DNA of 35,413 nucleotides from Selenomonas sp. (GTDB lineage Bacteria; Bacillota; Negativicutes; Selenomonadales; Selenomonadaceae): NCBI GenBank assembly GCA_018052705.1, contig JAGPMW010000022.1, positions 1 through 35,413 of the forward strand, read 5' to 3'. The position numbers and the translations under genes are program-made. Positions 23,399 to 30,700 of this stretch are shown in pieces (within the stretch, counting starts at the first letter, position 1; every line of letters begins with the position of its first letter). The notes beneath the pieces were generated by a model that searched no databases, was not told the DNA's origin, and was given only the letters and a program-made list of their open reading frames with translations.

Positions 23399-24295
23399 AT
23401 GGCCAGACGTATGACTTTCCATACGGGCGAGTTTGCCCGTATGGTCGGGGTCAATAAACGGACCCTGCATTACTATGATGCCGAGGGGATATTCCGGCCG
23501 GATTCTATCGAACCGAATGGCTATCGCAGCTATTCCTACCGGCAGATCTATCCCTTCTATATGATCCGCATGTTTCGTGAGATGGGACTCGAGCTTTCTG
23601 AGATCAAGGCCTATATGGCGAAGCGTACGCCAGCTGAATTTCTGCAGCTGCTGACCGAGCAGGAGAAATGGCTGAATCAGGAGCTGCAGAAACTGCGGCA
23701 TATGAAGCGGATCGTAAAGAACCAGCGGCAGGTGCTGCAGGAGGCTGGCGAGGTGCGCTGTGGCATTGTCGAGGAAAAGGATATGGGCGGTGAAATGATG
23801 CTGATTTCAATTAATATCCGGTCCATGGTCCAGAAAAACGATCAGGCCGGACTGGAACGGCTGATGGCTGCCCATATGCGCAAGATGCTGGATCTCGGCG
23901 TGAACAAGGGCTACAGCTTTGGAACGATGATTGCGCCGGAGGACTTCATGCAGCCCGATGGGGAGCAGCTGCTGAGCTACTACTGTACGCAGATGGACAC
24001 ACCAGCAAAAAAGCTGCTGCAGGAACGGATGCATGAGCGTCCACTGGGACACTATCTTGTCACGTATTTTGCCGGAAACTATATGGAGACCAGTGCCGGC
24101 TATGCGCTGCTGCGCGACTATATGGCGCAGCAGGGATGGCAGCCGGCGGGCTATTCCTACGAGGAGAGTCTGGTAGAGGAGATGAGTACCTCTGATCCCG
24201 ACAACTTCATCACGAGGATTGCCATCCCTGTCCAGAGGGCAGATTTGTGCAGCGGTTCCAGTTTTTCTACAGATAACGGCGTTACAATGGCATGA
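23399..24295 (+). CDS. MerR family regulator with GyrI-like effector-binding domain
   Basis: A 298-residue regulator. Residues about 5-75 form the MerR helix-turn-helix (FHTGEFARMVGVNKRTLHYYDAEGIFRPDSIEPNGYRSYSYRQ in pieces), then a dimerisation coiled coil (about 80-120; EFLQLLTEQEKWLNQELQKLRHMKRIV). The C-terminal ~170 residues resemble the GyrI/BmrR-like drug-binding fold. The gene reads away from the MATE pump and probably controls it through the 19-bp-spacer promoter, as BmrR controls bmr. GGGGGGAG precedes the ATG. It overlaps the next reading frame slightly. Confidence 0.9.
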   Translation: MARRMTFHTGEFARMVGVNKRTLHYYDAEGIFRPDSIEPNGYRSYSYRQIYPFYMIRMFREMGLELSEIKAYMAKRTPAEFLQLLTEQEKWLNQELQKLRHMKRIVKNQRQVLQEAGEVRCGIVEEKDMGGEMMLISINIRSMVQKNDQAGLERLMAAHMRKMLDLGVNKGYSFGTMIAPEDFMQPDGEQLLSYYCTQMDTPAKKLLQERMHERPLGHYLVTYFAGNYMETSAGYALLRDYMAQQGWQPAGYSYEESLVEEMSTSDPDNFITRIAIPVQRADLCSGSSFSTDNGVTMA

Positions 24296-24321
24296 TGGCT
24301 GATGATAACGGGGGGAGCAAG

Positions 24322-24993
24322 ATGAACATAAAGCGTATCCTGACGGTGATTGTGGTGCTGCTGGTCGTTGTAGGCGGCGGTATCGGCTATACGTACCAGT
24401 CAGAGCGTACACCCGAGCATGCTATGGCAGAGCTGATGAATGGGCTGGCTGCCAAAGACTACAACAAGGTGAAGCAGTACGCCGATGTAGACGCACTGAT
24501 TGAGAATGACTACGATGAGAGTACCCAGATCCTGGCCACGGACATTGCGAAGCTGCACGAACTTTATCCTAAGGACTGGTTCTTCTGCCATGATACGGCG
24601 TTCATGCAGGATTACATTGCCGCACGTCGCGGGGATGATCTGGTGTTTATCCGCCGGGTGCTCGATTTCTATATGGATGACAAGGCGGTGCCGCTGAGCA
24701 AGGCAGAGGGGCAGGCCCAATGGCTTTCCGGTGAGATGGTAAAATTTGCGGACAACTATACGGCTAAGCTGACGTCGGTGCAGAAACAGGGCGGAACGGC
24801 TCAGGCGACCGTTGTGATCACTGGCAAAGATACAGATTATGGCCGGCTCGTGCCACAGCTGACGCTCAAGGTTGAATTGACGCAGCAGGCTGACGGCCAT
24901 TGGATGGCTACGCGGATCAGCAATGTCAGCGAGGCATTCTACCCGGTGGTCAAGGGAATTGAAGACTATTGGACACTGCAAGGCTGGCAGTAA
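24322..24993 (+). CDS. Membrane-anchored protein of unknown function (DUF2939-like)
   Basis: A 223-residue protein: one N-terminal membrane anchor (about residues 5-25, ILTVIVVLLVVVGGGIGYTY) and an extracytoplasmic domain. The segment EHAMAELMNGLAAKDYNKVKQYADVDALIEN is reminiscent of DUF2939/DUF4878-like domains, and the C-terminal part reads as beta strands (AQATVVITGKD, LTLKVELTQQADGHWMATRIS). The match is weak. ATG 24322 with GGGGGAG seven bases upstream is preferred to ATG 24292, which overlaps the merR stop but has no ribosome binding site. Only 26 bp from merR, so possibly co-transcribed with it. Confidence 0.6.
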   Translation: MNIKRILTVIVVLLVVVGGGIGYTYQSERTPEHAMAELMNGLAAKDYNKVKQYADVDALIENDYDESTQILATDIAKLHELYPKDWFFCHDTAFMQDYIAARRGDDLVFIRRVLDFYMDDKAVPLSKAEGQAQWLSGEMVKFADNYTAKLTSVQKQGGTAQATVVITGKDTDYGRLVPQLTLKVELTQQADGHWMATRISNVSEAFYPVVKGIEDYWTLQGWQ

Positions 24994-25110
24994 TCCGTTG
25001 GTTTTGACGGAATTTCAGGAAATAATAAGAGGAAAAATATAGAGAGTTGTCGAATTAACTCATATGAAGTTTTTTGTGACTCCTTGGATTTTTAGAAACG
25101 AGATGATTAG

Positions 25111-25509
25111 ATGAAATATGAATTTACGGAAGATTACCTGACGGGAATTGATACAATCGATCAGGAACATGCGCGCTTGTTCGAGATTGCCAATGAGACG
25201 TATGACCTGATGCAGGATAAATTGATTACAGATAAGTATGATAAGATTGTCGATCTGATCCATCAGCTGCAGGACTATACGAAGACGCATTTTGACCATG
25301 AAGAGGCCTTTATGGAGAGCATCAACTACCAGCATATCTGGAGTGAGCGCCATCAGCATGCGATGTTCATCAAGCGGCTGGGTGAGGTTGATTTCACGAA
25401 GGTGGATGATAAACAGCAGGAATATGTGATTCATCTGCTGGATTTCCTCGCGAAATGGCTGCAGGGGCATATCAAGGGGATGGATAAGCGCATCGCCGAG
25501 GCGCTATAA
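25111..25509 (+). CDS. Bacteriohemerythrin
   Basis: A 132-residue four-helix-bundle protein that binds oxygen at a non-haem di-iron site. Ligand motifs: His20 (IDQEH), His60 and Glu64 (HFDHEE, HxxxE), His83 (HQHAMF), His120 and Asp125 (HIKGMD, HxxxxD). The position normally occupied by the first His of the HxxxH pair appears to be Glu79, so the di-iron ligand set differs from the canonical one. In anaerobes these proteins are thought to sense or scavenge oxygen. It stands alone, with no strong ribosome binding site or terminator identified. Confidence 0.9.
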   Translation: MKYEFTEDYLTGIDTIDQEHARLFEIANETYDLMQDKLITDKYDKIVDLIHQLQDYTKTHFDHEEAFMESINYQHIWSERHQHAMFIKRLGEVDFTKVDDKQQEYVIHLLDFLAKWLQGHIKGMDKRIAEAL

Positions 25510-25534
25510 CCCTGAGCGTGCGGACCCCGCATGG

Positions 25535-25562
25535 TTGCATTTCCTGTGGGAACGTGTATAAT
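25535..25562 (+). promoter_or_regulatory. Putative promoter of the thiazole operon
   Basis: TTGCAT (25535-25540), 16-bp spacer, perfect TATAAT (25557-25562), about 20 bp before the TPP aptamer. Confidence 0.7.
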
Positions 25563-25581
25563 AGGGCTTAACAATTGTATA

Positions 25582-25679
25582 GCAAGGGGAGCTTGCGGGA
25601 TTTATTCCATAGCAGGCTGAGAGGGAGCTGGTGGCTCCGACCCACAACCTGATTTGGATAATGCCAACGTAGGGATGAG
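25582..25679 (+). promoter_or_regulatory. TPP (THI-box) riboswitch
   Basis: The aptamer core is unmistakable: GGGGAGC (P2 5' strand), AGGCTGAGAGG, an extra GGGAG...CTCC stem, GACCC (P2 3' strand), and ACCTGATTTGGATAATGCC-AACGTAGGGA. It binds thiamine pyrophosphate. An intrinsic terminator 20 bp downstream indicates control by premature transcription termination of thiSGH-tenI when TPP is abundant. The outer P1 helix is poorly paired by eye. Confidence 0.96.
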
Positions 25680-25699
25680 CATGTATTTTGCGTATTTCG

Positions 25700-25728
25700 A
25701 GAGACTGTCCACGGGCAGTCTCTTTTTT
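25700..25728 (+). terminator. Riboswitch expression-platform terminator
   Basis: Perfect stem AGAGACTG (25700-25707) with CAGTCTCT (25716-25723) followed by a T-run, placed between the TPP aptamer and thiS. Confidence 0.9.
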
Positions 25729-25767
25729 GGTGGGCTGGATCAGGTCAATTGCGGGGGAGGTGTAGAG

Positions 25768-25962
25768 ATGGTAAAGGTGAATGGTGAGGACTGCCAGGCG
25801 GCCGGGGTCAGCCTGACTGACTGGCTGCAGCAGGCGGGCTATAATCCGCAGGCGGTAGCGGTTGAGTATAATGATCGTATTCTGCCGAAGGACGGGTATG
25901 ATTCGACAATCCTGCAGGATGGTGATGTGGTCGAGATCGTTTGCTTCATGGGCGGCGGCTGA
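25768..25962 (+). CDS. thiS: Sulfur carrier protein ThiS
   Basis: A 64-residue ubiquitin-like protein (MVKVNGEDCQ start, VAVEYNDRILPKDGYDSTILQDGDVVEIV in pieces) ending in MGGG. The C-terminal Gly-Gly is converted to a thiocarboxylate that donates sulfur to the thiazole ring; here one additional Gly is present. ATG 25768 follows GGGGGAGG. The longer frame from 25654 would begin inside the riboswitch and read through the terminator, so it is rejected. First gene of the riboswitch-controlled operon. Confidence 0.93.
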   Translation: MVKVNGEDCQAAGVSLTDWLQQAGYNPQAVAVEYNDRILPKDGYDSTILQDGDVVEIVCFMGGG

Positions 25963-26041
25963 GGCGCGCACTGGCCTGTTTTCTGTTGCTGGCACAGTTA
26001 TCTGTGATACATCAGTCTGTTGAGTGGAAGGAGCAGTTCCG

Positions 26042-26821
26042 ATGGACGTAAAGGAAGAAGATTGTTTGGTTTTGGGCGGGCACGCGTTTCATTCCCGCTT
26101 TATTCTGGGATCGGGGAAATATTCGCTGCAGCTGATCGAGGCCGCCGTTAAAGATGCGGGGGCTGAAATCGTTACATTGGCGGTCCGTCGTGCCAATACG
26201 AAGGAGCATGAGAATATTCTCGACTATATCCCGAAGCAGGTCACGCTGCTGCCAAATACCTCGGGCGCGAGGAATGCGGAGGAAGCCGTGCGGATTGCCC
26301 GGCTGGCCCGCGAGCTTGGCTGTGGCGATTTCATTAAGATTGAGATCATGCGGGATTCGAAATATCTGCTGCCGGATAATCAGGAGACGATCCGGGCAAC
26401 GGAGCTGCTGGCCCGTGAAGGGTTTGTCGTGCTGCCGTATATGTACCCCGATCTCAATGTTGCCCGCGATCTGGTGTCGGCGGGTGCGGCGGCGGTCATG
26501 CCGCTGGCAGCGCCTATCGGGTCGAACAAGGGGCTGGCAACGAAGGAATTTATCCAGATCCTCATCGAGGAAATTGATCAGCCAGTCATCGTTGATGCCG
26601 GCATCGGCAGTCCATCGCAGGCCTGTGAGGCGATGGAGATGGGTGCAGCGGCGATTATGGCTAATACGGCACTGGCTACGGCGCACAACCTGCCACTGAT
26701 GGCGGCGGCATTCCGCGAGGCGATAGCAGCCGGCCGCAAGGCCTATCTGGCCGGGCTCGGGCGCGTGCTGAGCCGTGGCGCGGCGGCATCTGATCCATTG
26801 ACCGGTTTCCTGCGGGACTGA
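26042..26821 (+). CDS. thiG: Thiazole synthase ThiG
   Basis: A 259-residue TIM-barrel enzyme that condenses 1-deoxyxylulose 5-phosphate, 2-iminoacetate and ThiS-thiocarboxylate into the thiazole phosphate. Motifs: [44 protein letters not shown] with Lys99 as the likely imine-forming residue, [65 protein letters not shown] precedes the ATG. It is 79 bp after thiS and 13 bp before thiH. Length and motifs are complete. Confidence 0.96.
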   Translation: MDVKEEDCLVLGGHAFHSRFILGSGKYSLQLIEAAVKDAGAEIVTLAVRRANTKEHENILDYIPKQVTLLPNTSGARNAEEAVRIARLARELGCGDFIKIEIMRDSKYLLPDNQETIRATELLAREGFVVLPYMYPDLNVARDLVSAGAAAVMPLAAPIGSNKGLATKEFIQILIEEIDQPVIVDAGIGSPSQACEAMEMGAAAIMANTALATAHNLPLMAAAFREAIAAGRKAYLAGLGRVLSRGAAASDPLTGFLRD

Positions 26822-26834
26822 GGGGGAAAACATA

Positions 26835-28112
26835 ATGAAGAAAGAAGTAGAGGAAAAACCGCAGGAAAATCAATTCCTGATCGATTCGGACCGCCTGAGT
26901 CAGAAGGCTCTGGCGCGTAAACATCAGCTCGAAAGTGATCCCTCCTGCCGCAAGGACCCGCTGGTGTATTTCCCGGATATGGAGCAGATTGATTCTAAGG
27001 TGCGCTCTGAGGTCATCCGGCAGATGGAGTCCTATGACTACGAGCGCTATACGGCCAGCGATGTGCGGCGGGCATTGGAGCATCAGACCTGCAGTGTGGA
27101 GGATTTCAAGGCGCTGCTGTCACCGGCTGCCCTGCCATTTCTGGAGGAGATGGCCCGCAAAGCGCAGCGGGAGACGAGCCGTCATTTCGGGAATACGGTG
27201 TATCTTTTCACGCCGATCTATATCGCCAATTACTGTGAAAATTACTGTGTCTATTGCGGCTTTAATTGCTACAACGATATTCAGCGGCTGCAGCTCAATC
27301 CAGAACAGATCGAGCATGAGATGCAGGTTATCGCTGCGAGCGGGATGGAGGAAATCCTGCTGCTGACTGGCGAGAGCAAGCAGAAGAGCAGTATCGAATA
27401 TATCGGTGAGGCCTGCAAACTGGCACGGAAATATTTCAAGAATGTCGGCCTTGAGATCTATCCGGTCAATACGGCGGACTACCGCTACCTGCATGAGTGC
27501 GGGGCCGACTATGTGACGGTATTTCAGGAGACCTATGACCTTACGAAATATGAGACGCTGCATCTCATGGGACATAAGCGGGTCTGGCCATATCGTTTTG
27601 AGGCACAGGAACGTGCGCTCCGCGGCGGCATGCGCGGCGTAGGCTTTTCGGCGCTGCTCGGTCTGTCGGATTTCCGCCGCGATGCACTGGCGACCGCGCT
27701 GCATGTGTGGTATCTGCAGCGCAAGTACCCGCAGGCCGAGTTCTCGCTGTCCTGCCCGCGGCTGCGCCCCATCATCAACAATGACAAGATCAATCCGCTC
27801 GATGTCGGCGAGAAACAGCTGTGCCAGATCCTCTGCGCCTACCGCCTGTTCCTGCCGTATGCGGGGATTACGGTATCCTCACGCGAAAGCAGGCCATTCC
27901 GTGATGGCATTGCCAGAATTTGCGCAACGAAGATATCAGCTGGTGTCTCGACAGGCATTGGCGATCATGAGGAAAAATATACCGGCAGGGAAGAAGGCGC
28001 GGTAGGCGATGAGCAGTTTGAGATTGCCGATACCCGCAGCTTTCGGACGATGTATCGGGATCTGGCCGGCGAGGGGCTGCAGCCGGTGCTCAATGACTAT
28101 CTCTATGTATGA
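26835..28112 (+). CDS. thiH: 2-iminoacetate synthase ThiH (radical SAM)
   Basis: A 425-residue radical SAM enzyme that cleaves tyrosine to 2-iminoacetate (dehydroglycine) and p-cresol. The [4Fe-4S] motif CENYCVYC uses Cys134, Cys138 and Cys141. The N-terminal extension and the C-terminal TSR motifs (SREKRPFRD-like GITVSSRESRPFRDGI) fit ThiH, and not the related HydG, which has a longer C-terminal cluster-binding domain. Use of ThiH instead of the oxidase ThiO fits an anaerobe. It overlaps tenI by 8 bp. Confidence 0.95.
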   Translation: MKKEVEEKPQENQFLIDSDRLSQKALARKHQLESDPSCRKDPLVYFPDMEQIDSKVRSEVIRQMESYDYERYTASDVRRALEHQTCSVEDFKALLSPAALPFLEEMARKAQRETSRHFGNTVYLFTPIYIANYCENYCVYCGFNCYNDIQRLQLNPEQIEHEMQVIAASGMEEILLLTGESKQKSSIEYIGEACKLARKYFKNVGLEIYPVNTADYRYLHECGADYVTVFQETYDLTKYETLHLMGHKRVWPYRFEAQERALRGGMRGVGFSALLGLSDFRRDALATALHVWYLQRKYPQAEFSLSCPRLRPIINNDKINPLDVGEKQLCQILCAYRLFLPYAGITVSSRESRPFRDGIARICATKISAGVSTGIGDHEEKYTGREEGAVGDEQFEIADTRSFRTMYRDLAGEGLQPVLNDYLYV

Positions 28113-28689
28113 CTGGTCAAAGCTCATCGTGGTCACGAGCCGTCAGCACTGCAATGGTGATTTTCTGTCGCGTATCCGGCAGCTGGCCGCCCGGCAGCCG
28201 CGGGCGGTAATCCTGCGCGAAAAGGACCTGACGGAGCAGCAGTATGAGGAACTGGCCACGGCTGTTCTGTCCATCTGCCAGCAGGCACAGGTTCCCTGCA
28301 TCCTGCATAGTTTTCCTGCCGTGGCGAAGCGGCTCGGGGCATCCGCCCTGCATCTGCCGCTGCCCAAGCTCCGGACTATGACCGGGGCTCAGCGGCAGCA
28401 GTGGGCCTGCCTGGGCACGTCCTGCCATTCACTGGCTGATATCCGCGAGGCTGCAGGGCTGGGCTGTCACTATGCCGTGGCCGGGCATATCTTTGCAACC
28501 GATTGCAAACGCGGCCTGCCGGGACGCGGTACCGAGTTTCTGCGTGCGGTCTGCGAGGCGGCGCCCCTGCCAGTCTTCGCCATCGGAGGCATCACGCCGG
28601 ATCGGCTGCCAGCTGTACTGACCGCTGGTGCCAGCGGCGCCTGCGTGATGAGCGGCATGATGAATGGCACTCAGTGGCTCGACGGATGA
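28105..28689 (+). CDS. tenI: TenI-like thiazole tautomerase (ThiE superfamily)
   Basis: A 194-residue TIM-barrel protein of the ThiE/TenI group. The segment GHIFATDCKRGLPGRGTEFL followed by VFAIGGITPDRL and GACVMSGMM closely follows B. subtilis TenI from memory. The His in LGTSCHS (His108) matches the catalytic His of TenI. The ThiE residues for pyrophosphate binding and coupling (an NDR motif) are replaced by HSF, so it probably aromatises the ThiG product instead of making thiamine phosphate. ATG 28105 gives an 8-bp overlap with thiH and a normal N-terminus; the frame upstream is thiH shadow. ThiE itself would then be encoded elsewhere. Confidence 0.85.
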   Translation: MYDWSKLIVVTSRQHCNGDFLSRIRQLAARQPRAVILREKDLTEQQYEELATAVLSICQQAQVPCILHSFPAVAKRLGASALHLPLPKLRTMTGAQRQQWACLGTSCHSLADIREAAGLGCHYAVAGHIFATDCKRGLPGRGTEFLRAVCEAAPLPVFAIGGITPDRLPAVLTAGASGACVMSGMMNGTQWLDG

Positions 28690-28712
28690 TGGATAGCGGA
28701 TCGTGGTTTTTA

Positions 28713-28741
28713 TTGACAGGGATACGGTTGTATGCTAGCAT
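28713..28741 (+). promoter_or_regulatory. Putative promoter of cysE
   Basis: Perfect TTGACA (28713-28718), 17-bp spacer, TAGCAT (28736-28741) with an upstream TG that would make it an extended -10. Confidence 0.55.
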
Positions 28742-28773
28742 AATACTAGTGTGATATAAATGAACAGGAATAG

Positions 28774-28810
28774 TGGTTCTGAACCCTGTAAACGGCAGGT
28801 TTTGGAACCA
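28774..28810 (+). promoter_or_regulatory. Stem-loop in the cysE leader
   Basis: TGGTTC (28774-28779) pairs with GAACCA (28805-28810), extended by A-T and G-T pairs, with a second inner AACC(C)TG/CAGGTT stem. A short TTTT follows. No T-box, SAM-riboswitch or other named element is recognisable, so attenuation is only a suggestion. Confidence 0.45.
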
Positions 28811-28850
28811 TTTTCGTATATTTACTGCTTCAGGCAGGAGGAGCGAGATT

Positions 28851-29807
28851 ATGAAGGACTTTATTTCCCAGGATATACATGAGGTTACACAGGCAATTAT
28901 TGCGGACTATGATCAGGATCGTCCCATCGACAAGCTCGATGTGTTCAATCAGCCGGATACCAAGGTGATCTATGAGCTGATCCAGCAGATGATCCGGGTC
29001 GCCTATCCGGGCTTTTCCAAAGACAAGAACTATCGCATCTATGATATCCGCAACAATATGGCCATGGTCATTGAGGATATAGCCTTCCGTCTCAACAAGC
29101 AGATTGCCATTGCGATGCGCTACGGACAGAATCCGGATGAGGTGAAACTGACTGAGAGCAAGGAGCAGGCACAGAAGGTCACGCTTGAGTTCCTCAAGCG
29201 GATTCCGGCCATCCGTGAATATCTGGCTACCGATGTTGAGGCTGTCTTCGACGGTGATCCGGCCGCTGAAAGTGCAGATGAGATTATCTTCGCCTATCCG
29301 GGGCTTTATGCCATTACGGTGTTCCGCTTTGCGCATGTGCTCTATCAGCTCGGGGTGCCTGTCATTCCGCGTATCATGACCGAGCTGGCGCACAGCAAGA
29401 CGGGTATCGATATCAACCCGGGCGCGACGATCGGCAAGTATTTCATGATCGACCATGGGACGGGTATCGTCGTTGGCGAAACGACGGAAATCGGTGAGCA
29501 TGTCAAGGTCTATCAGGGCGTGACGCTTGGCGCACTCTCGACCTCGGGCGGACGCAAGCTCTTCAACAAGAAGCGTCATCCGACCATTGAGGACTATGTG
29601 ACGATCTACTCCGGGGCCTCAATCCTCGGCGGAGATACGGTGATCGGCCGTGGCGCGGTGATCGGGGGCAACGTGTTCCTGACGAAATCGATCGCCCCGG
29701 ATACCAAGGTCAGCGTCAAGAATCAGGCCCTGCGGTATAATCAGGGCAAGCGCGAGATTCAGGAGATCGAGGCCTATCCCGATGCGGCCTGGTTTTATGT
29801 GATCTGA
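28851..29807 (+). CDS. cysE: Serine O-acetyltransferase (EpsC-type CysE)
   Basis: A 318-residue enzyme that acetylates serine to O-acetylserine, the first step of cysteine synthesis. An N-terminal helical region (about 1-185) is followed by a left-handed beta helix of hexapeptide repeats (about 190-300): HSKTGIDINPGATIGKYFMIDHGTGIVVGETTEIGEHVKVYQGVTLG, in pieces, with the active-site DHGTG His, then IGGNVFLTKS. It is longer than E. coli CysE (273), like the EpsC group. ATG 28851 follows GGAGGAG. The frame upstream lies in the leader hairpin and is rejected. Own promoter and terminator; it follows thi genes but is not part of that operon. Confidence 0.93.
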   Translation: MKDFISQDIHEVTQAIIADYDQDRPIDKLDVFNQPDTKVIYELIQQMIRVAYPGFSKDKNYRIYDIRNNMAMVIEDIAFRLNKQIAIAMRYGQNPDEVKLTESKEQAQKVTLEFLKRIPAIREYLATDVEAVFDGDPAAESADEIIFAYPGLYAITVFRFAHVLYQLGVPVIPRIMTELAHSKTGIDINPGATIGKYFMIDHGTGIVVGETTEIGEHVKVYQGVTLGALSTSGGRKLFNKKRHPTIEDYVTIYSGASILGGDTVIGRGAVIGGNVFLTKSIAPDTKVSVKNQALRYNQGKREIQEIEAYPDAAWFYVI

Positions 29808-29812
29808 TTGGG

Positions 29813-29844
29813 CAGGCAGTGAGTTCGTTCACTGCCTGTTTTTT
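29813..29844 (+). terminator. Intrinsic terminator after cysE
   Basis: Perfect 10-bp stem CAGGCAGTGA (29813-29822) with TCACTGCCTG (29829-29838) followed by six T. Confidence 0.93.
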
Positions 29845-29858
29845 ATTGGAAATAATCC

Positions 29859-29887
29859 TTGTATGACAGACATTTTCATGATATTGT
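29859..29887 (+). promoter_or_regulatory. Putative promoter of the TRIC-family gene
   Basis: TTGTAT (29859-29864), 17-bp spacer, TATTGT (29882-29887). About 125 nt of leader follows without a recognisable element. Confidence 0.4.
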
Positions 29888-30013
29888 ATTGGTTACAAAC
29901 TACAGCATTATGATTTTTATCGGGCAGCCTCAAGAAGCGGGCGGCCTGTATGCAGACCTGGAGGCGGCTTGACTGCATCCGGTTTTGTTCGTCAGATATA
30001 GGAGTGGATAAGG

Positions 30014-30661
30014 ATGGACAGTATGACCTGGGCGGTCTTTGATATCATGGGGACGGTGGCCTTTGCGGTATCGGGCGCGATGGTGGGCATAGAGAAGCGG
30101 ATGGATATCTTTGGGATCATTGTGCTGGCGCTGCTCACAGCCGTAGGCGGCGGGATGGTGCGTGATGTGCTGGCTGGTGTGACTCCGCCGGCCGCATTGT
30201 GCAATATTACAGATTTCGTGCTGTCAATCGTGATGGCCGTGGTGGTCTCGCTGGTCTATGGCGCGTGGCCGATCTCGCGCCATAGCAAGAAATGGATTCT
30301 TTCCGCGTATAATATCTGCGATACAATCGGACTGGCCTCCTTTACCATTACGGGGATGCTGACGGGGATTACGCGGGATGCCGGCAATCCCTATGTGCTG
30401 CCCGTGATGCTGGGCGTCATTACGGCCGTGGGCGGCGGGATTCTGCGCGATCTTATGGCTCAGCGTATGCCGGCGGTCCTCTATAAGGATATCTATGCGA
30501 CAGCTTCGCTGGCAGGAGCGCTGGCCGCCTGTATTGTCTATCCCTATATCGGGCTTCAGGCGATGGTCTGGCTCTGTTTCGTGCTGGTCATCGGCTTGCG
30601 CTTTGGTGCTCTGCGCTTTGGCTGGCATCTGTTCCATCCCCGCCCGGGCCGTTGGCGCTGA
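30014..30661 (+). CDS. TRIC/UPF0126 family cation channel protein
   Basis: A 215-residue membrane protein with about seven membrane segments built as an internal repeat. The first half has FGIIVLALLTAVGGGMVRDVLAG and the second VMLGVITAVGGGILRDLMAQ; the (A/T)xGGGxxRD motif is diagnostic of the UPF0126 (YadS/YvgT) family, related to TRIC channels. Bacterial members form trimeric monovalent-cation-permeable channels; physiological role unclear. GGAG lies nine bases before the ATG. The porin fragment begins only ~40 bp downstream. Confidence 0.9.
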   Translation: MDSMTWAVFDIMGTVAFAVSGAMVGIEKRMDIFGIIVLALLTAVGGGMVRDVLAGVTPPAALCNITDFVLSIVMAVVVSLVYGAWPISRHSKKWILSAYNICDTIGLASFTITGMLTGITRDAGNPYVLPVMLGVITAVGGGILRDLMAQRMPAVLYKDIYATASLAGALAACIVYPYIGLQAMVWLCFVLVIGLRFGALRFGWHLFHPRPGRWR

Positions 30662-30700
30662 GACCATGGGCCTATTTATGATTATTGTTTATGATGATAG

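Noticed and set aside
25654..25767. Longer thiS frame starting inside the riboswitch
   Set aside because: It covers the TPP aptamer end and the terminator; GGGGGAGG and ATG 25768 give the normal ThiS length.
28009..28104. Longer tenI start within thiH
   Set aside because: The extra residues are out-of-frame thiH sequence; the family N-terminus begins at 28105.
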